From contig CBJLMB010000015.1 in NCBI GenBank assembly GCA_966424055.1, positions 62,001-126,000 of the forward strand: a stretch of DNA of 64,000 nucleotides. Direction: 5' to 3'. This stretch comes from Deminuibacter sp966424055 (GTDB taxonomy: Bacteria > Bacteroidota > Bacteroidia > Chitinophagales > Chitinophagaceae). Positions within the stretch are counted from its first letter, which is position 1, and every line of letters starts with the position of its first letter. The position numbers and the translations under genes are program-made. Positions 24,884 to 34,682 of the stretch are shown here, piece after piece. The notes below the pieces were generated by a model that had not been told where the DNA came from, did not search any database, and was given only the letters and a program-made list of their open reading frames with translations.

Positions 24884-26413
24884 TTATTTACCTGTGAGCG
24901 AGGTGGCGCCTTCGCCTTCAATTTCTTTTATCGCCGATGTTTTAGACAGCAGCACATTGTTCTGCGCCCTGGCTTTTGTCCATTTGCCCAGTTCGGGGTT
25001 GTAGATACCACCCAGCATATTGAAATAACCGATATCTGCCGTATTGTACACCAGGTTCATTGTATTGGAACCATTGCGGTAGAAAGGCTGGTTTTCGAGT
25101 GTAATGGGATTAACGATATCGTAAAAATCGGTATTGGCGATACGGTAGCCTGCTGCCGGCGGACCTGCAGTATACAGGCTGCCGCCTGTGCCGATGAAAA
25201 CAACATCTACAGGTTTGGAATCGACCGTGATATTGGTACCCGAAAACACGGCGATACCTGATGCATTGCCACTATTGGCCAGCAGCCCCGAGGTTTTGGT
25301 ACCATAGCCGTCACCATTGTTAACCGTGTAGTCAAAAGCACGTATCCAGTTAGCAGTGCTCATGCTGGTTGAGCCTGATCCATTGATCTGCTTGCCTGCA
25401 CCGCCCACATAAAAAAAGCTGCCTTTGGCTGCATAGCCGGAACTAAGGTTGAATTTGAACGTACGCATATCTCCTGTAGCCCATCCTTTGGAGGGATAGC
25501 CCGTGGGTGTGGATGCATTGGCATTATTGGTGACCACCACCGAGAAAGGCGTGGCTGAAAAATTAATATCACGTGTAGCCATCAGCTGGATGTATTCATA
25601 ATTACCATCAGATCCTTTGCAATCGCTCATAAAACCGGAGATGATCACCGGCGCAATATCAATAGTAGAGCTGAGCACCACCACGTCTTCACTTTTACGC
25701 ACACGGAACTGTGGTACACGCTGTCCACCGGCATTTATGGTGTTTAATACAATGCCGTAGAAATTGGCACTTACCGGCGCCGCTTTCTTGGCAAAAGCAG
25801 CACCTGCTTCTGTATGCAGGGTGATATTGCCGAAGCCATCGTTCAGTATTTTATCACCGGCCAGCACATCCCCATTTGCAGGCAAAGGATCGAAGCCACC
25901 TTTAACGATAATTGATAAAGTGCATTCAAAAATATCCGGATTGGCCAGCACCTGGCTCAGCGGTACCCTGGTAGCCGATACCACATTACCCGAAGAAACT
26001 TTTGTGATAGCATTTTTAGGCAGGTTGGTGATCTGCAGCATGCCATCCACTCTTTTCAGCACACCACCTTCAACCGTAATGATCACCGAATCACCAGGCT
26101 TGTAGGTAGCAGCCTCATCACCAACAGGTATGGCAATACCCCGCAGCTGTGACAGGCGGCGGCTGTCCTGCACCATGAGCAAACCCGCTGGCAGGTTGCC
26201 ACCCGAATGATCGGAAATAACCATGGCCGCAATTTTGGTGGAGCCAAACATATTATCTACCGTAAGCGTAACATCACTGCCTTTGTACAGGTTTCTTACA
26301 TCGTACAGTGCGATATACGGACTAATGGTTGCGCCCGGGTAATTGTTTTTTTTGCACCCTGCCCAGAAAGCGGCACAGGACAATAGTAAAGAGAACAGGA
26401 ATATTTTTTTCAT
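24884..26413 (-). CDS. DUF5689-domain surface lipoprotein
   Basis: 509 residues from the ATG at 26413 (MKKIFLFSLLL), with lipobox Cys at AGCKKN. The first half (SPYIALYDVRNLYKGSDVTL, PGDSVIITVEGGVLKRVDGMLQI, VRKSEDVVVL) has the OB-like pattern of DUF5689. The second half is Ser/Gly/Asn-rich with immunoglobulin- or lectin-like strands. Proteins of this kind often follow SusCD pairs and are assumed to help bind the ligand. It is the last gene of the locus, 44 bases after susD. No catalytic motif is seen. Confidence 0.8.
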   Translation of the reverse strand: MKKIFLFSLLLSCAAFWAGCKKNNYPGATISPYIALYDVRNLYKGSDVTLTVDNMFGSTKIAAMVISDHSGGNLPAGLLMVQDSRRLSQLRGIAIPVGDEAATYKPGDSVIITVEGGVLKRVDGMLQITNLPKNAITKVSSGNVVSATRVPLSQVLANPDIFECTLSIIVKGGFDPLPANGDVLAGDKILNDGFGNITLHTEAGAAFAKKAAPVSANFYGIVLNTINAGGQRVPQFRVRKSEDVVVLSSTIDIAPVIISGFMSDCKGSDGNYEYIQLMATRDINFSATPFSVVVTNNANASTPTGYPSKGWATGDMRTFKFNLSSGYAAKGSFFYVGGAGKQINGSGSTSMSTANWIRAFDYTVNNGDGYGTKTSGLLANSGNASGIAVFSGTNITVDSKPVDVVFIGTGGSLYTAGPPAAGYRIANTDFYDIVNPITLENQPFYRNGSNTMNLVYNTADIGYFNMLGGIYNPELGKWTKARAQNNVLLSKTSAIKEIEGEGATSLTGK

Positions 26414-26457
26414 GGCAGTTATTTTATACAAACAACTTTTGTTTTACTAAAAATGCA

Positions 26458-27975
26458 TTATGGCTTTTGCCACCATACCTGTGTGGAAATCACATCTGCC
26501 CCCTGTGCCGCAACGGCGGCTTTGTAATTAGTGGGGTTGGTGGACTGTACATATACCGGGTAAGTCATCCGCGCAGGCATTATGCCATTGTTCTTCAGGC
26601 CTGGCCCCTTGGGCAGCAACGGGTGACCTGTACGGCGGTATTCGAACCATTGCTGCATATCTGTAAGGAAGAGGGCATAATATTTTTGCAGGTGGATGCG
26701 TTCCATTTTCTGGTCAAGTGTTGCATCTTCATTCCATTCAATGTCTGCTGCAGTAAGAAAATCATTGATAGGCACTTTCCATGAAGGCAGCCACAAGGTG
26801 ATGCTGCTGAGCGCGCCATCATTGTAATAACCGGCAGCAGATCCGCTGATCCATCCTTTCACCGCAGCTTCTGCCAGGATGAATTTCAGTTCAGCATAGT
26901 TCATCATCATACCGGTGAGCGGCTCTGTTTGAAGAGAAGTAGTAGAAGTGCCATTGTAGAAATAAGATTTTTTTACCGGGTTATCACCGGGCGCATAACC
27001 ACTGGGCACGCCCAGGTAAGCGCCACTATAGGGTGCAATACCCCAGCGGTTAACACCATTGGAACCCCAGGTAGGTATATCGATACGTGGATCATTCCAG
27101 GCTACGAGGTGCTCGATAAAAAAAGTAGCAATGGCCGGTGACGAAAAATCCTGCTGCCTAATATTGGGCACAAAGGGCGATACATATGCACCGGTGCCCG
27201 TCCACCGCAGGATAGCCGATTCATCATTGCTGGCCATGATGGGATAGTTCGAAGCATTTGTATCGACCATCTGTTTGATCTTTGCGATACAATCCTGCGA
27301 TACCTCTGCCTTACCGGAAATCCTTAGCAACAAGCGCAGGTAAAGCGAATTACCGAACTTACGCCACCTGGCAACATCCCCATAATACACGGGATCGCTG
27401 TTGGCCTCTATTTTGGTGCCGTCTTTCAGCAGGTTGTTGGCATCTTCCAGTTTTTTGAAGATATCGAGGTAAATATCTTTCTGCACATCGAAATGCGGTT
27501 CAAAAATACTGCTGTCTTTAGCCTGGTTCGATTGAAAATAAGGCAGATCGCCATAGGTATCTGTGAGCATGGAATAGATCCATGACTGGCAGATCAGGGA
27601 TATCCCCATATAAGATTTATTATAAGAGACCTGCTGGCTGGCAGCTTTATACAGGTCTTTAAAATTGGTCAGCTGTGCATACCAGCTGTTATAGAGATAA
27701 TCGGCCCAGGTGGCGCGGTAGTCGTAGCGGAATACACGGCCTTCCGCATCATTCATATCAACGGTCACCTGCATCAGTTCGTTGTTAAAATTGCGGTTGC
27801 GTATCATATTGGCCGTTAGGGTATTTACCAGTGCCGGTGCCAGCAACTGCTGTGGCAGCACATGCGGTGTATTATTGGGATCGGTATTGATTTCCGTGAA
27901 ATTCTTTGTGCAGGAGCACAGGGTAATACCGATGAATAAAGCAATGCCGTTAAGCGTATGGATAATCTTTTTCAT
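26458..27975 (-). CDS. SusD/RagB-like nutrient-binding lipoprotein (SusD-like_2 type)
   Basis: 505 residues with lipobox ITLCSC (Cys22) and the group's opening TEINTDPNNTPHV. Internal family marks are MLTDTYGDLPYFQ and, near the C-terminus, YYALFLTDMQQWFEYRRTGHP. It is the surface partner of the SusC encoded 10 bases upstream. Together they should form an outer-membrane import complex for an unidentified oligomer. Confidence 0.93.
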   Translation of the reverse strand: MKKIIHTLNGIALFIGITLCSCTKNFTEINTDPNNTPHVLPQQLLAPALVNTLTANMIRNRNFNNELMQVTVDMNDAEGRVFRYDYRATWADYLYNSWYAQLTNFKDLYKAASQQVSYNKSYMGISLICQSWIYSMLTDTYGDLPYFQSNQAKDSSIFEPHFDVQKDIYLDIFKKLEDANNLLKDGTKIEANSDPVYYGDVARWRKFGNSLYLRLLLRISGKAEVSQDCIAKIKQMVDTNASNYPIMASNDESAILRWTGTGAYVSPFVPNIRQQDFSSPAIATFFIEHLVAWNDPRIDIPTWGSNGVNRWGIAPYSGAYLGVPSGYAPGDNPVKKSYFYNGTSTTSLQTEPLTGMMMNYAELKFILAEAAVKGWISGSAAGYYNDGALSSITLWLPSWKVPINDFLTAADIEWNEDATLDQKMERIHLQKYYALFLTDMQQWFEYRRTGHPLLPKGPGLKNNGIMPARMTYPVYVQSTNPTNYKAAVAAQGADVISTQVWWQKP

Positions 27976-27985
27976 TTTTCAAGAA

Positions 27986-30900
27986 TTAAAATCCTACAGA
28001 TAAACTCACACCAATAGAACGGGTAGACGGGAACTGCCCTACTTCAAACCCGCGTACGATATCGCTTCCGTTCAGTGTACCAAACTCGGGATCGAAAATG
28101 GGCCACCTGGTCCAGATAAACAGGTCGCGCCCGTATACACCAATAGTTGCACGCTGTAAGCCCAGCTTTTTTGAAAACTTCGGGTCCAGCGTATAGTACA
28201 AACTGGCTTCCCTGAATTTGATAAAGTCTGTTCTGAAAGTGCTTCCCTCTGCATTATCTGCACCATAATGCGAGCGGTAGTATTCATCAATATCTGTAGC
28301 GATCACATCATTCTTCCGGTATTTACCGTCTGCTGTCATCACCACACCATTGCCGATAATGCCATTGTAGCGTCCGGGAAGTGTATTGGTGGTTTTACCC
28401 TGTTCGGCCAGTTTATAATGCGTAAGTGAATGGCCTACCCCACCATACTGTGCATCGAACAACAAGTGCAGCCGGAATTGCTTATAGCTGAAATCATTCG
28501 TAAGGCCCAGCTTCCATTTGGGTATGGTATTGCCGAGGTATTGCACATCCTGCGAAATCAATGCAAAGCCGGTTCTGGCATCGTATACTACCTGGCCATC
28601 CGGGGCACGAACATATCCCTGTCCATAGAGATCGCCCATACTGCCACCTACCTTGGCTACGATCTGTCCGCCACCCACATAACCTTTCTGCAGTACAACC
28701 GAAGTATCTGCAAGTTCTACGATCTTGTTTTTATTGGCAGAGAACACTATACCCGTAGCCCATCTAAACCCGTTTTTATTTTTAGCAGGTGCAACGATCG
28801 TAGCATTCACGGATAATTCAATGCCCTTGTTATTTACCTTACCTGCATTGATGAGCGATTTACTATAACCGGATGCCTGGTCTACGATACGTTGCAAAAT
28901 CTGGTCTTTGGTATTACCTGTATACAAGGCCACATCGAAACTGACCCGGTTTTTGAAAAAGCTCAGATTGGCACCGGCTTCATAAGTGGTGGTTCGCAGG
29001 GGTCGCAGGTTGGGATTACCCAGCAGTGAGGGATTGGTTAAACCGCCGCTGAACAAACTGCCTGTTGTGGTATAGTTGTAAGCGGTGAGATAAGGATCTG
29101 TTCCGCCGCTGCCTACTGCTGCTGCAGAAAAACGCAGCTTGGCAGAACTGATCACTTTGGGAAGTTTCAATACATCCGACGCAATAAAGCTCATGCTGGC
29201 AGAAGGATAAAAGAACCCTGCATTGGCGCTGCGGGTAACTGTTGCCAGCACACTGTTCCAGTCTTGCCTGCCGGTAATATCCAGGTACAGGAAGTTTTTA
29301 TAACCAGCCGATACCAGGCCATAAAAACTATTGATGCGGTATTTGCTTTTCCAGGGCAGGGTTACCAGTGGGCCTGCGCTGTTGGCCATGGTATATTCAC
29401 CCGGCACAATAAGCGAATCGGCACGTACCTCATCCCTGTTGTAATTGTTGTTCAGGGTGCTGCCGCCAACAGAAACAGTCAGGTTTATATCTCTGTTTAT
29501 TTTCTTGCCATATCTCAGCAGGAAATCAGCGCTGGATTCAAGTGAAAAAATATTCTGTGTGCGGTAACTGCCCCTGGGGTATTTGGTGCCCGCATCATAA
29601 GGCCGCCGCTGTGCACGCTGCTCATACGAGAAGTCAAGGGATGTTCTTACCTGCAGGCTGAGCTCAGGTGTAAAAGTATAAGTAGCCTGTATATTGCCGG
29701 TAACCGCATGCCGGTTAGAGCCATTAAGAAATTCATAAGAAATGGCATAAGGATTTTCGGGATAGCTGCTGTAGGGATATGCAATTTTTCTTCCCACCTG
29801 CCCGTTTGCCCAGTAATTCTTCAGCCAGTCAATATCGGCATTGGGCTGCCAGAAAATAAACCAGTACATCAGCGACTGGTTGCCATAGCCGGCACCTGGC
29901 AGATTATCGCTCCATTTGTTGTTATAAGTGGCTTTGGTAGATATCTGCAGCCTGTCGCTCAGCTTTGAGTTTACTGCAAAGGAAACCGTGTTGCGTTTAT
30001 AACCGGTGTTGGGAACGATCCATTTATTGTTTACGTTGGTCACTGAAAAACGTGCGGAAGTTTTATCGCTTCCGCCTTCCACGCTTACGCTGTTGGTATA
30101 GGTTTGGCCGGTATTGAAAAAACGGTGTATTTTATTGGTGTAAGGCACCCAGGGTGTTCGTACAGAATCCTGCGCCTGTTTAATGGGATTGTACTGGTAA
30201 AACGACTGTCCTTCAAACTTGGGGCCGTAGGCCGAGCTTGTACCACTGGTGCTGCCGCCATCAGCCGAAGTACCATAAGAATAATAAGGAGCGCCGGCAA
30301 GTCCCTGGCCATATTCAAACTGAAGATTGGGCCAGCGGTTCACCTGTTCCATTGCCGCATTGGAACTGAGGGTTACATTCAAACGTCTTTGTTTATTGCC
30401 CGATTTGGTTGTAATGATGATGGCACCGTTGGCACCACGCTGGCCGTACAAGGCAGCAGCACCGGGGCCTTTCAGCACTGTTATCGATTCAATGTCTTCG
30501 GGATTCAGGTCATTCAGGTTGCTGCCATAGTCCGCGGGCATATTGTCACTGCCCGTACCATACACCGTTTCCCCTGCAATAGCGCTGCGGCGGCCGCTGC
30601 CCTGGTTGATCACTACACCATCCACAACAATCAATGCTTCATTATCGCCGGTAAGGTTGTTCTCCCCGCGCAGGATGATCTTGTTCGATCCGCCAGGACC
30701 GCTATTAGACCTGATCAGGTTTAAACCTGCTACCTTTCCAGAAAGCGCATCTGTCCAGTTATCAGACATGGCATCGGTAAGCTGCGCTCCCTGTATCGTA
30801 GTGGCAGCATAGCCGAGTGAACGCTCCTGGCGTTTAATACCCAGCGCAGTGACCACTACTTCATCCATCTCCTTTACATCCTTCGACAGCTGGATGACCA

Positions 30901-31450
30901 TCGCATCGCCATTGTCGGCAGAGAACCTACGTTTTACGGTATAAAAGCCTACAGCCGATACTTCCACCACGCCCTCTTCCTGCAGTACGGTTCTGTTAAA
31001 CCGTCCTTTGTCATCAGTAAGTAGCAGTATATCTTTCCGCCCGTCCTGCTTAATGAATACGGTGGCATTGGCAACCGGTTCGTTGTTTTCCATCACCACA
31101 CCTATCAGGGGCATGGTAGCAGCAGTTAATTTCTTTGCCGCTGTTTTCTTGATCACATAACTACCACTGCTGGCGGTAGCCATAAACCCTCCGGGTGCCA
31201 GTACTTTGTTAAGCAGTTCGCTTAATGTGGCTGCTTCGCAAGAGGCAGCCGGTACATTTACTGCAGCCAGCTCTTCATTTACATACGCAAGCTGTATAGT
31301 AAACCTGCGCCCGAATTGCTCTACCACCTTCGATAATTTTTCAGCACCATGCTGAAAACGAAACCGGGTGGTTTGTGCCGGAAGCCAATGGATGCATCCC
31401 ATAAGCAGCAGCACCATACATAATCTCCCTGTAATTTTCCCGTATTGCAT
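27986..31450 (-). CDS. SusC/RagA TonB-linked outer-membrane protein with STN domain
   Basis: 1154 residues from the ATG at 31450 (MQYGKITGRLCM). It has a signal peptide ending LPAQ, an STN domain (about 25-105, LSKVVEQFGRRFTIQLAYV), a carboxypeptidase-like domain with VAVSAVGFY-type strands, a plug with VVTALGIKRQERSLGYA, VVDGVVINQGSGRR and ESITVLKGPGAAALYG, and a barrel ending IGVSLSVGF. The STN domain ties it to the FecR/sigma pair just upstream (31525-33123). It is transcribed with the SusD and DUF5689 genes. Confidence 0.95.
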   Translation of the reverse strand: MQYGKITGRLCMVLLLMGCIHWLPAQTTRFRFQHGAEKLSKVVEQFGRRFTIQLAYVNEELAAVNVPAASCEAATLSELLNKVLAPGGFMATASSGSYVIKKTAAKKLTAATMPLIGVVMENNEPVANATVFIKQDGRKDILLLTDDKGRFNRTVLQEEGVVEVSAVGFYTVKRRFSADNGDAMVIQLSKDVKEMDEVVVTALGIKRQERSLGYAATTIQGAQLTDAMSDNWTDALSGKVAGLNLIRSNSGPGGSNKIILRGENNLTGDNEALIVVDGVVINQGSGRRSAIAGETVYGTGSDNMPADYGSNLNDLNPEDIESITVLKGPGAAALYGQRGANGAIIITTKSGNKQRRLNVTLSSNAAMEQVNRWPNLQFEYGQGLAGAPYYSYGTSADGGSTSGTSSAYGPKFEGQSFYQYNPIKQAQDSVRTPWVPYTNKIHRFFNTGQTYTNSVSVEGGSDKTSARFSVTNVNNKWIVPNTGYKRNTVSFAVNSKLSDRLQISTKATYNNKWSDNLPGAGYGNQSLMYWFIFWQPNADIDWLKNYWANGQVGRKIAYPYSSYPENPYAISYEFLNGSNRHAVTGNIQATYTFTPELSLQVRTSLDFSYEQRAQRRPYDAGTKYPRGSYRTQNIFSLESSADFLLRYGKKINRDINLTVSVGGSTLNNNYNRDEVRADSLIVPGEYTMANSAGPLVTLPWKSKYRINSFYGLVSAGYKNFLYLDITGRQDWNSVLATVTRSANAGFFYPSASMSFIASDVLKLPKVISSAKLRFSAAAVGSGGTDPYLTAYNYTTTGSLFSGGLTNPSLLGNPNLRPLRTTTYEAGANLSFFKNRVSFDVALYTGNTKDQILQRIVDQASGYSKSLINAGKVNNKGIELSVNATIVAPAKNKNGFRWATGIVFSANKNKIVELADTSVVLQKGYVGGGQIVAKVGGSMGDLYGQGYVRAPDGQVVYDARTGFALISQDVQYLGNTIPKWKLGLTNDFSYKQFRLHLLFDAQYGGVGHSLTHYKLAEQGKTTNTLPGRYNGIIGNGVVMTADGKYRKNDVIATDIDEYYRSHYGADNAEGSTFRTDFIKFREASLYYTLDPKFSKKLGLQRATIGVYGRDLFIWTRWPIFDPEFGTLNGSDIVRGFEVGQFPSTRSIGVSLSVGF

Positions 31451-31524
31451 AGTTGTTGGTTTATACACAATAATCAGCCATGCCGCCTGCAGGCAGCAAT
31501 TGCAGCATACTTGGTCATGATTAT

Positions 31525-32367
31525 TTAATGAATGGAGTTTCCTGTCAGCTGGTTCAATACAACCAGGTTGGTTTCGAGTGGTTGTGTAAAATCCCAGGTC
31601 AGCGTGATCCTGGTTGTACGTTTAACACCACTGGTATCCAGTTTTACATGATAATAGGCTTCAATATTGTTCAGCAGCTCTTCCAGTGATACATTGAACA
31701 GGCGTATTTTGGGCAGCAACCACCAATCTGCAGGTATCACCGGCGTAACATGCACATCCCCTATCATTGAATGCGTGGTATTCACCTGTTCTCCTCCATG
31801 TACCACTACCTGTTTTTGTTCATCACTCAATGCCACTGCACCTTCTTTTACCATCAGCAGCAGGTTTGCCGTATCTTTTACTGTAATGGTGAACCGGGTG
31901 CCCAGCACCGTTACCTGGTGTTTGTTCACAGCAACAGAGAAGGGATGAACTTTATCGGGTGCTACTACAAAAAAAGCAGTACCTTTTTCCATTACCACCG
32001 AGCGCTGATCTGTAAAAGAAGGATAGATTCTCAAAGCAGAATGAGGCGCGAGCCATATCACAGATCCATCAGCCAGTTCTATTTCCCGTTTATCATTGTT
32101 GCTTACCACGCTGTTCCATTTGCTCACCGGCAGCCTGCTGCCCTGCAGCCAGGCGAAGCCCAGTACCAGTGCAGCCAGTACTGCGGCTGCGGCACATGCG
32201 GTTATATACAGCACACGCCGGCGATGATGGCCGCTGCTGCCAATGCGTTCATGGATCGCATCCAGCAACACCTGTTTTTTGCCAGGGGATAACTGCTCCG
32301 GTTTTTCCCAGGCCTGCTGCCATAGTTTATCAGCGGACTGGTGTTTCCGGTGTCTTTTCCAGGTCAT
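31525..32367 (-). CDS. FecR-family anti-sigma factor
   Basis: 280 residues: a short cytoplasmic N-terminus with LWQQAWEKPEQLSPGKK, a membrane helix (VLYITACAAAAVLAALVLGFAWL), a FecR domain (SVVMEKGTAFFVVAPDKVHPF, VTVLGTRFTITV) and a C-terminal DUF4974-like end (VSLEELLNNIEAYYHVKLD). It is shorter at both ends than the copy at 16 kb. It should restrain the sigma factor encoded upstream and respond to the SusC STN domain. Confidence 0.9.
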   Translation of the reverse strand: MTWKRHRKHQSADKLWQQAWEKPEQLSPGKKQVLLDAIHERIGSSGHHRRRVLYITACAAAAVLAALVLGFAWLQGSRLPVSKWNSVVSNNDKREIELADGSVIWLAPHSALRIYPSFTDQRSVVMEKGTAFFVVAPDKVHPFSVAVNKHQVTVLGTRFTITVKDTANLLLMVKEGAVALSDEQKQVVVHGGEQVNTTHSMIGDVHVTPVIPADWWLLPKIRLFNVSLEELLNNIEAYYHVKLDTSGVKRTTRITLTWDFTQPLETNLVVLNQLTGNSIH

Positions 32368-32553
32368 GGTTAGAATAACTTTGTATAAGTGACGGCAGGA
32401 GAAAAAAAAAGTACCAGGCTAAAAAGCGGCTTAACAATTAGTTCATATTAAACAGGAAACATCTTTCAAATAGTGGCAGCTGCTGGCGTCAAGGATATAA
32501 ACACGATCAGGCATGATGGTATACTGGTGGGTAAAAAACGGCAGTAGTTATCT

Positions 32554-33123
32554 TCAAAGAAAAAACAGCTGAACCTGCCGGAGGATTTTCACAATACGCT
32601 GGCTGGCGGTATGCAATTGGTTTTTCACGGTTTGTTCAGACAAGTCCAGCTCCGAGGCGATCTCTTTTACAGAGCGGGCTTCTTCATTCCTCATGGTGTA
32701 TATCCTTCCCATTTGTGCAGGCAATCTTTTAATAGCCTGCCTCCATAGCTGGTTTAATTGTTTGTACTGGTAATGATCATGCGGTTGTGCCTGCTCTGCC
32801 TGGATATCCGGCAACTGGTCTACCGGCCGGCATTTTCTTCTTTGTGCAGCACGCAGGTGATCGCTGATGCAGTTTTGAACGATGGTATAGAGATAGTTTT
32901 TAAAAGAAGAATGTATTTCAATACTGTTCCGTTTATGCCATAATTTAATAAACACTTCCTGCAGAATATCTTCCGCATCCCCTTCGTTCTGCAGCCTGAA
33001 TACAATATATGTCATTACCGGGTCGGCAAACCGGTGAAACAGCTCATCAAAAGCAATTTGGTCGCCTTTCTTCAGCCGTAACAGCAATGATCGTTCGTCC
33101 GGAAAAAATTCCTGCAAATGCAT
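32554..33123 (-). CDS. ECF RNA polymerase sigma-70 factor
   Basis: 189 residues from the ATG at 33123 (MHLQEFFPDERSLLLRLKK); two further in-frame ATGs (33153, 33210) would add up to 29 residues. Region 2 has DQIAFDELFHRFADPV and DAEDILQEVFIKLWHKR; region 4 has AQMGRIYTMRNEEARSVKEIASELDLSEQTVKNQL. It is the first gene of the second sigma-FecR-SusCD locus, with a 186-base gap to FecR. Confidence 0.92.
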   Translation of the reverse strand: MHLQEFFPDERSLLLRLKKGDQIAFDELFHRFADPVMTYIVFRLQNEGDAEDILQEVFIKLWHKRNSIEIHSSFKNYLYTIVQNCISDHLRAAQRRKCRPVDQLPDIQAEQAQPHDHYQYKQLNQLWRQAIKRLPAQMGRIYTMRNEEARSVKEIASELDLSEQTVKNQLHTASQRIVKILRQVQLFFL

Positions 33124-33379
33124 ACCTAACAGTATATACGGATTATGAAGCATGGTACCGGCTGCTGCAGCTTGTTCATCACTTATTCCATCACCATCTT
33201 CAGCATACAAGCTATTGTATCCAACACAACTGCAGCCAGGCGCTGATGCTTGGCATCGCGACTATAAAACCGGCCGCAAGTTCAATCACGTATATTAATT
33301 TTTTGCAAACAAACGATTAAGCTTTTGTGAACGGCCGGCCATGGCCTATAATACAAGTTAAAGCGGTGAGCTACGAGTG

Positions 33380-33691
33380 TTCTCTCGCGGAATGCGCGGA
33401 AAACGCAGAAACGAGGAGATCGTTCAGGCCATATGGAAGTATGCTCAGCATTTTGGTGACTGCCGACTGAAGACTGGAGACTGCCGACTGTTTTTCTCGC
33501 GGAATGCGCGGAAAACGCAGAAACGAGGAGAGCGTTCAGGCCGTATGAAAGTATGCCCAGCATTTTAGTAACTGGAGACTGCCTGCTGCTTTTCTCATGG
33601 AAAACGCAGAATCGGGAAGATCGTTCAGGCCGTATGGAGGTATGTTTGGCATTTTTGAGACTGCCGACTGGCGACTGCCGACTGCCTACTG
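33380..33691. repeat. R2 repeat array, three units of about 100 bases
   Basis: Copies start near 33380, 33491 and 33589. Each carries a core (TCTCGCGGAATGCGCGGAAA, then ACGCAGAA), a middle ATCGTTCAGGCCRTATGGA followed by AGTATG, and a tail of CTGCCGACTG words. The third copy lacks about nine bases of the core. The tail of the array contains the TAG stop codon of the ribokinase gene (33686-33688). The same family appears inverted at 35.2-35.65 kb and in single copies at 45.2 and 59.4 kb. Reading frames through it are not genes. Confidence 0.9.
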
Positions 33692-34636
33692 ATAACCGCC
33701 GAATGCCGGTTCAGCAAGATCCGGTGCCTGGTCCACCAGTTCATTCCGGTAAGGAATAGACGACTGTGCTCCCAGCCTGGTGACTGCTATTGCTGCCGCT
33801 TCACAAGCAAACTGTACTGCACTGGCAATTGATCTTTCTTCGGCCAGTGCTACAGCCAGTGCACCATTAAATACATCACCAGCCGCAGTGGTATCTACAG
33901 CCCTGACCTTCTTAGCGGCCACTACCGAACATTGCCCGTTTGCACAAACCAGGGCGCCGAGCGGTCCCATGGTCACCACCACTGTTTTTACGCCTTTGCT
34001 GCATATCAGTTCTGCGGCTTTTGCTGCACTTTCCATATCGGTTACCGGCATACCGGCTATTACCGAAGCTTCGGTTTTATTGGGTGTAAGTATATCTATC
34101 AGCCGCAGCATGGTGTCTGGAAGAAAATGCGCCGGTGCCGGGTTCAGTATCACTTTTACATTCCTGGCAGCGGCATATGCCACTACATATTGTACCACTT
34201 CCATGGGTATTTCCAGCTGCAGTAATAAAATACCGGCACCTGCAATGGCATCGAGCGCCTGCGATATATCACCGATGTTGAGACCTGCATTGGCACCTGA
34301 AGCCACCACTATACTGTTTTCTCCTGCACGATCCACGGTGATCAATGCCACACCACTGGGCAGGTTTTCATCTGTCAGCAGCAATGAAGTATCGATTCCC
34401 TCATCACGGAAAAGCTGTATAAACTGTTTGCCGAATACATCGTTGCCCAGCCTGGATACAAAGACCACTTCCCCGCCAAGCCGTGCAACAGCAACCGCCT
34501 GATTGGCGCCTTTGCCACCGGGATTCATAAAAAAAGAACCGGAAAGTACTGTTTCGCCGGGCACGGGGATATGATCGGTTTTTACCACCATATCCATATT
34601 GGAGCTGCCTACAACAACGATCTTTTTTGTATTCAT
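33686..34636 (-). CDS. rbsK: Ribokinase (PfkB family)
   Basis: 316 residues. The enzyme phosphorylates D-ribose at O-5 with ATP. Family marks are VVVGSSNMDMVVKTDHIPVPGE at the start, NPGGKGANQAVAVARLG for sugar binding, the ATP-site stretch TMGPLGAL, and the catalytic DTTAAGDVF. That last motif has Ala where the usual DTTGAGD has Gly; the Asp base is kept. No ribose transporter or regulator lies nearby. The upstream lipoprotein gene ends 46 bases before it on the same strand and might be co-transcribed. The last codons run into an R2 repeat. Confidence 0.9.
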   Translation of the reverse strand: MNTKKIVVVGSSNMDMVVKTDHIPVPGETVLSGSFFMNPGGKGANQAVAVARLGGEVVFVSRLGNDVFGKQFIQLFRDEGIDTSLLLTDENLPSGVALITVDRAGENSIVVASGANAGLNIGDISQALDAIAGAGILLLQLEIPMEVVQYVVAYAAARNVKVILNPAPAHFLPDTMLRLIDILTPNKTEASVIAGMPVTDMESAAKAAELICSKGVKTVVVTMGPLGALVCANGQCSVVAAKKVRAVDTTAAGDVFNGALAVALAEERSIASAVQFACEAAAIAVTRLGAQSSIPYRNELVDQAPDLAEPAFGGYQ

Positions 34637-34682
34637 ACGGCTATGCTTGGATAAGAAATATAACCCGGGACCCGGGAACGAT

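Noticed and set aside
33282..33759. Several open frames of 60-95 codons across the R2 array on both strands
   Set aside because: They arise from the repeated core (peptides such as FSAHSARKT recur) and overlap on opposite strands. The same applies to frames at 35419-35698.
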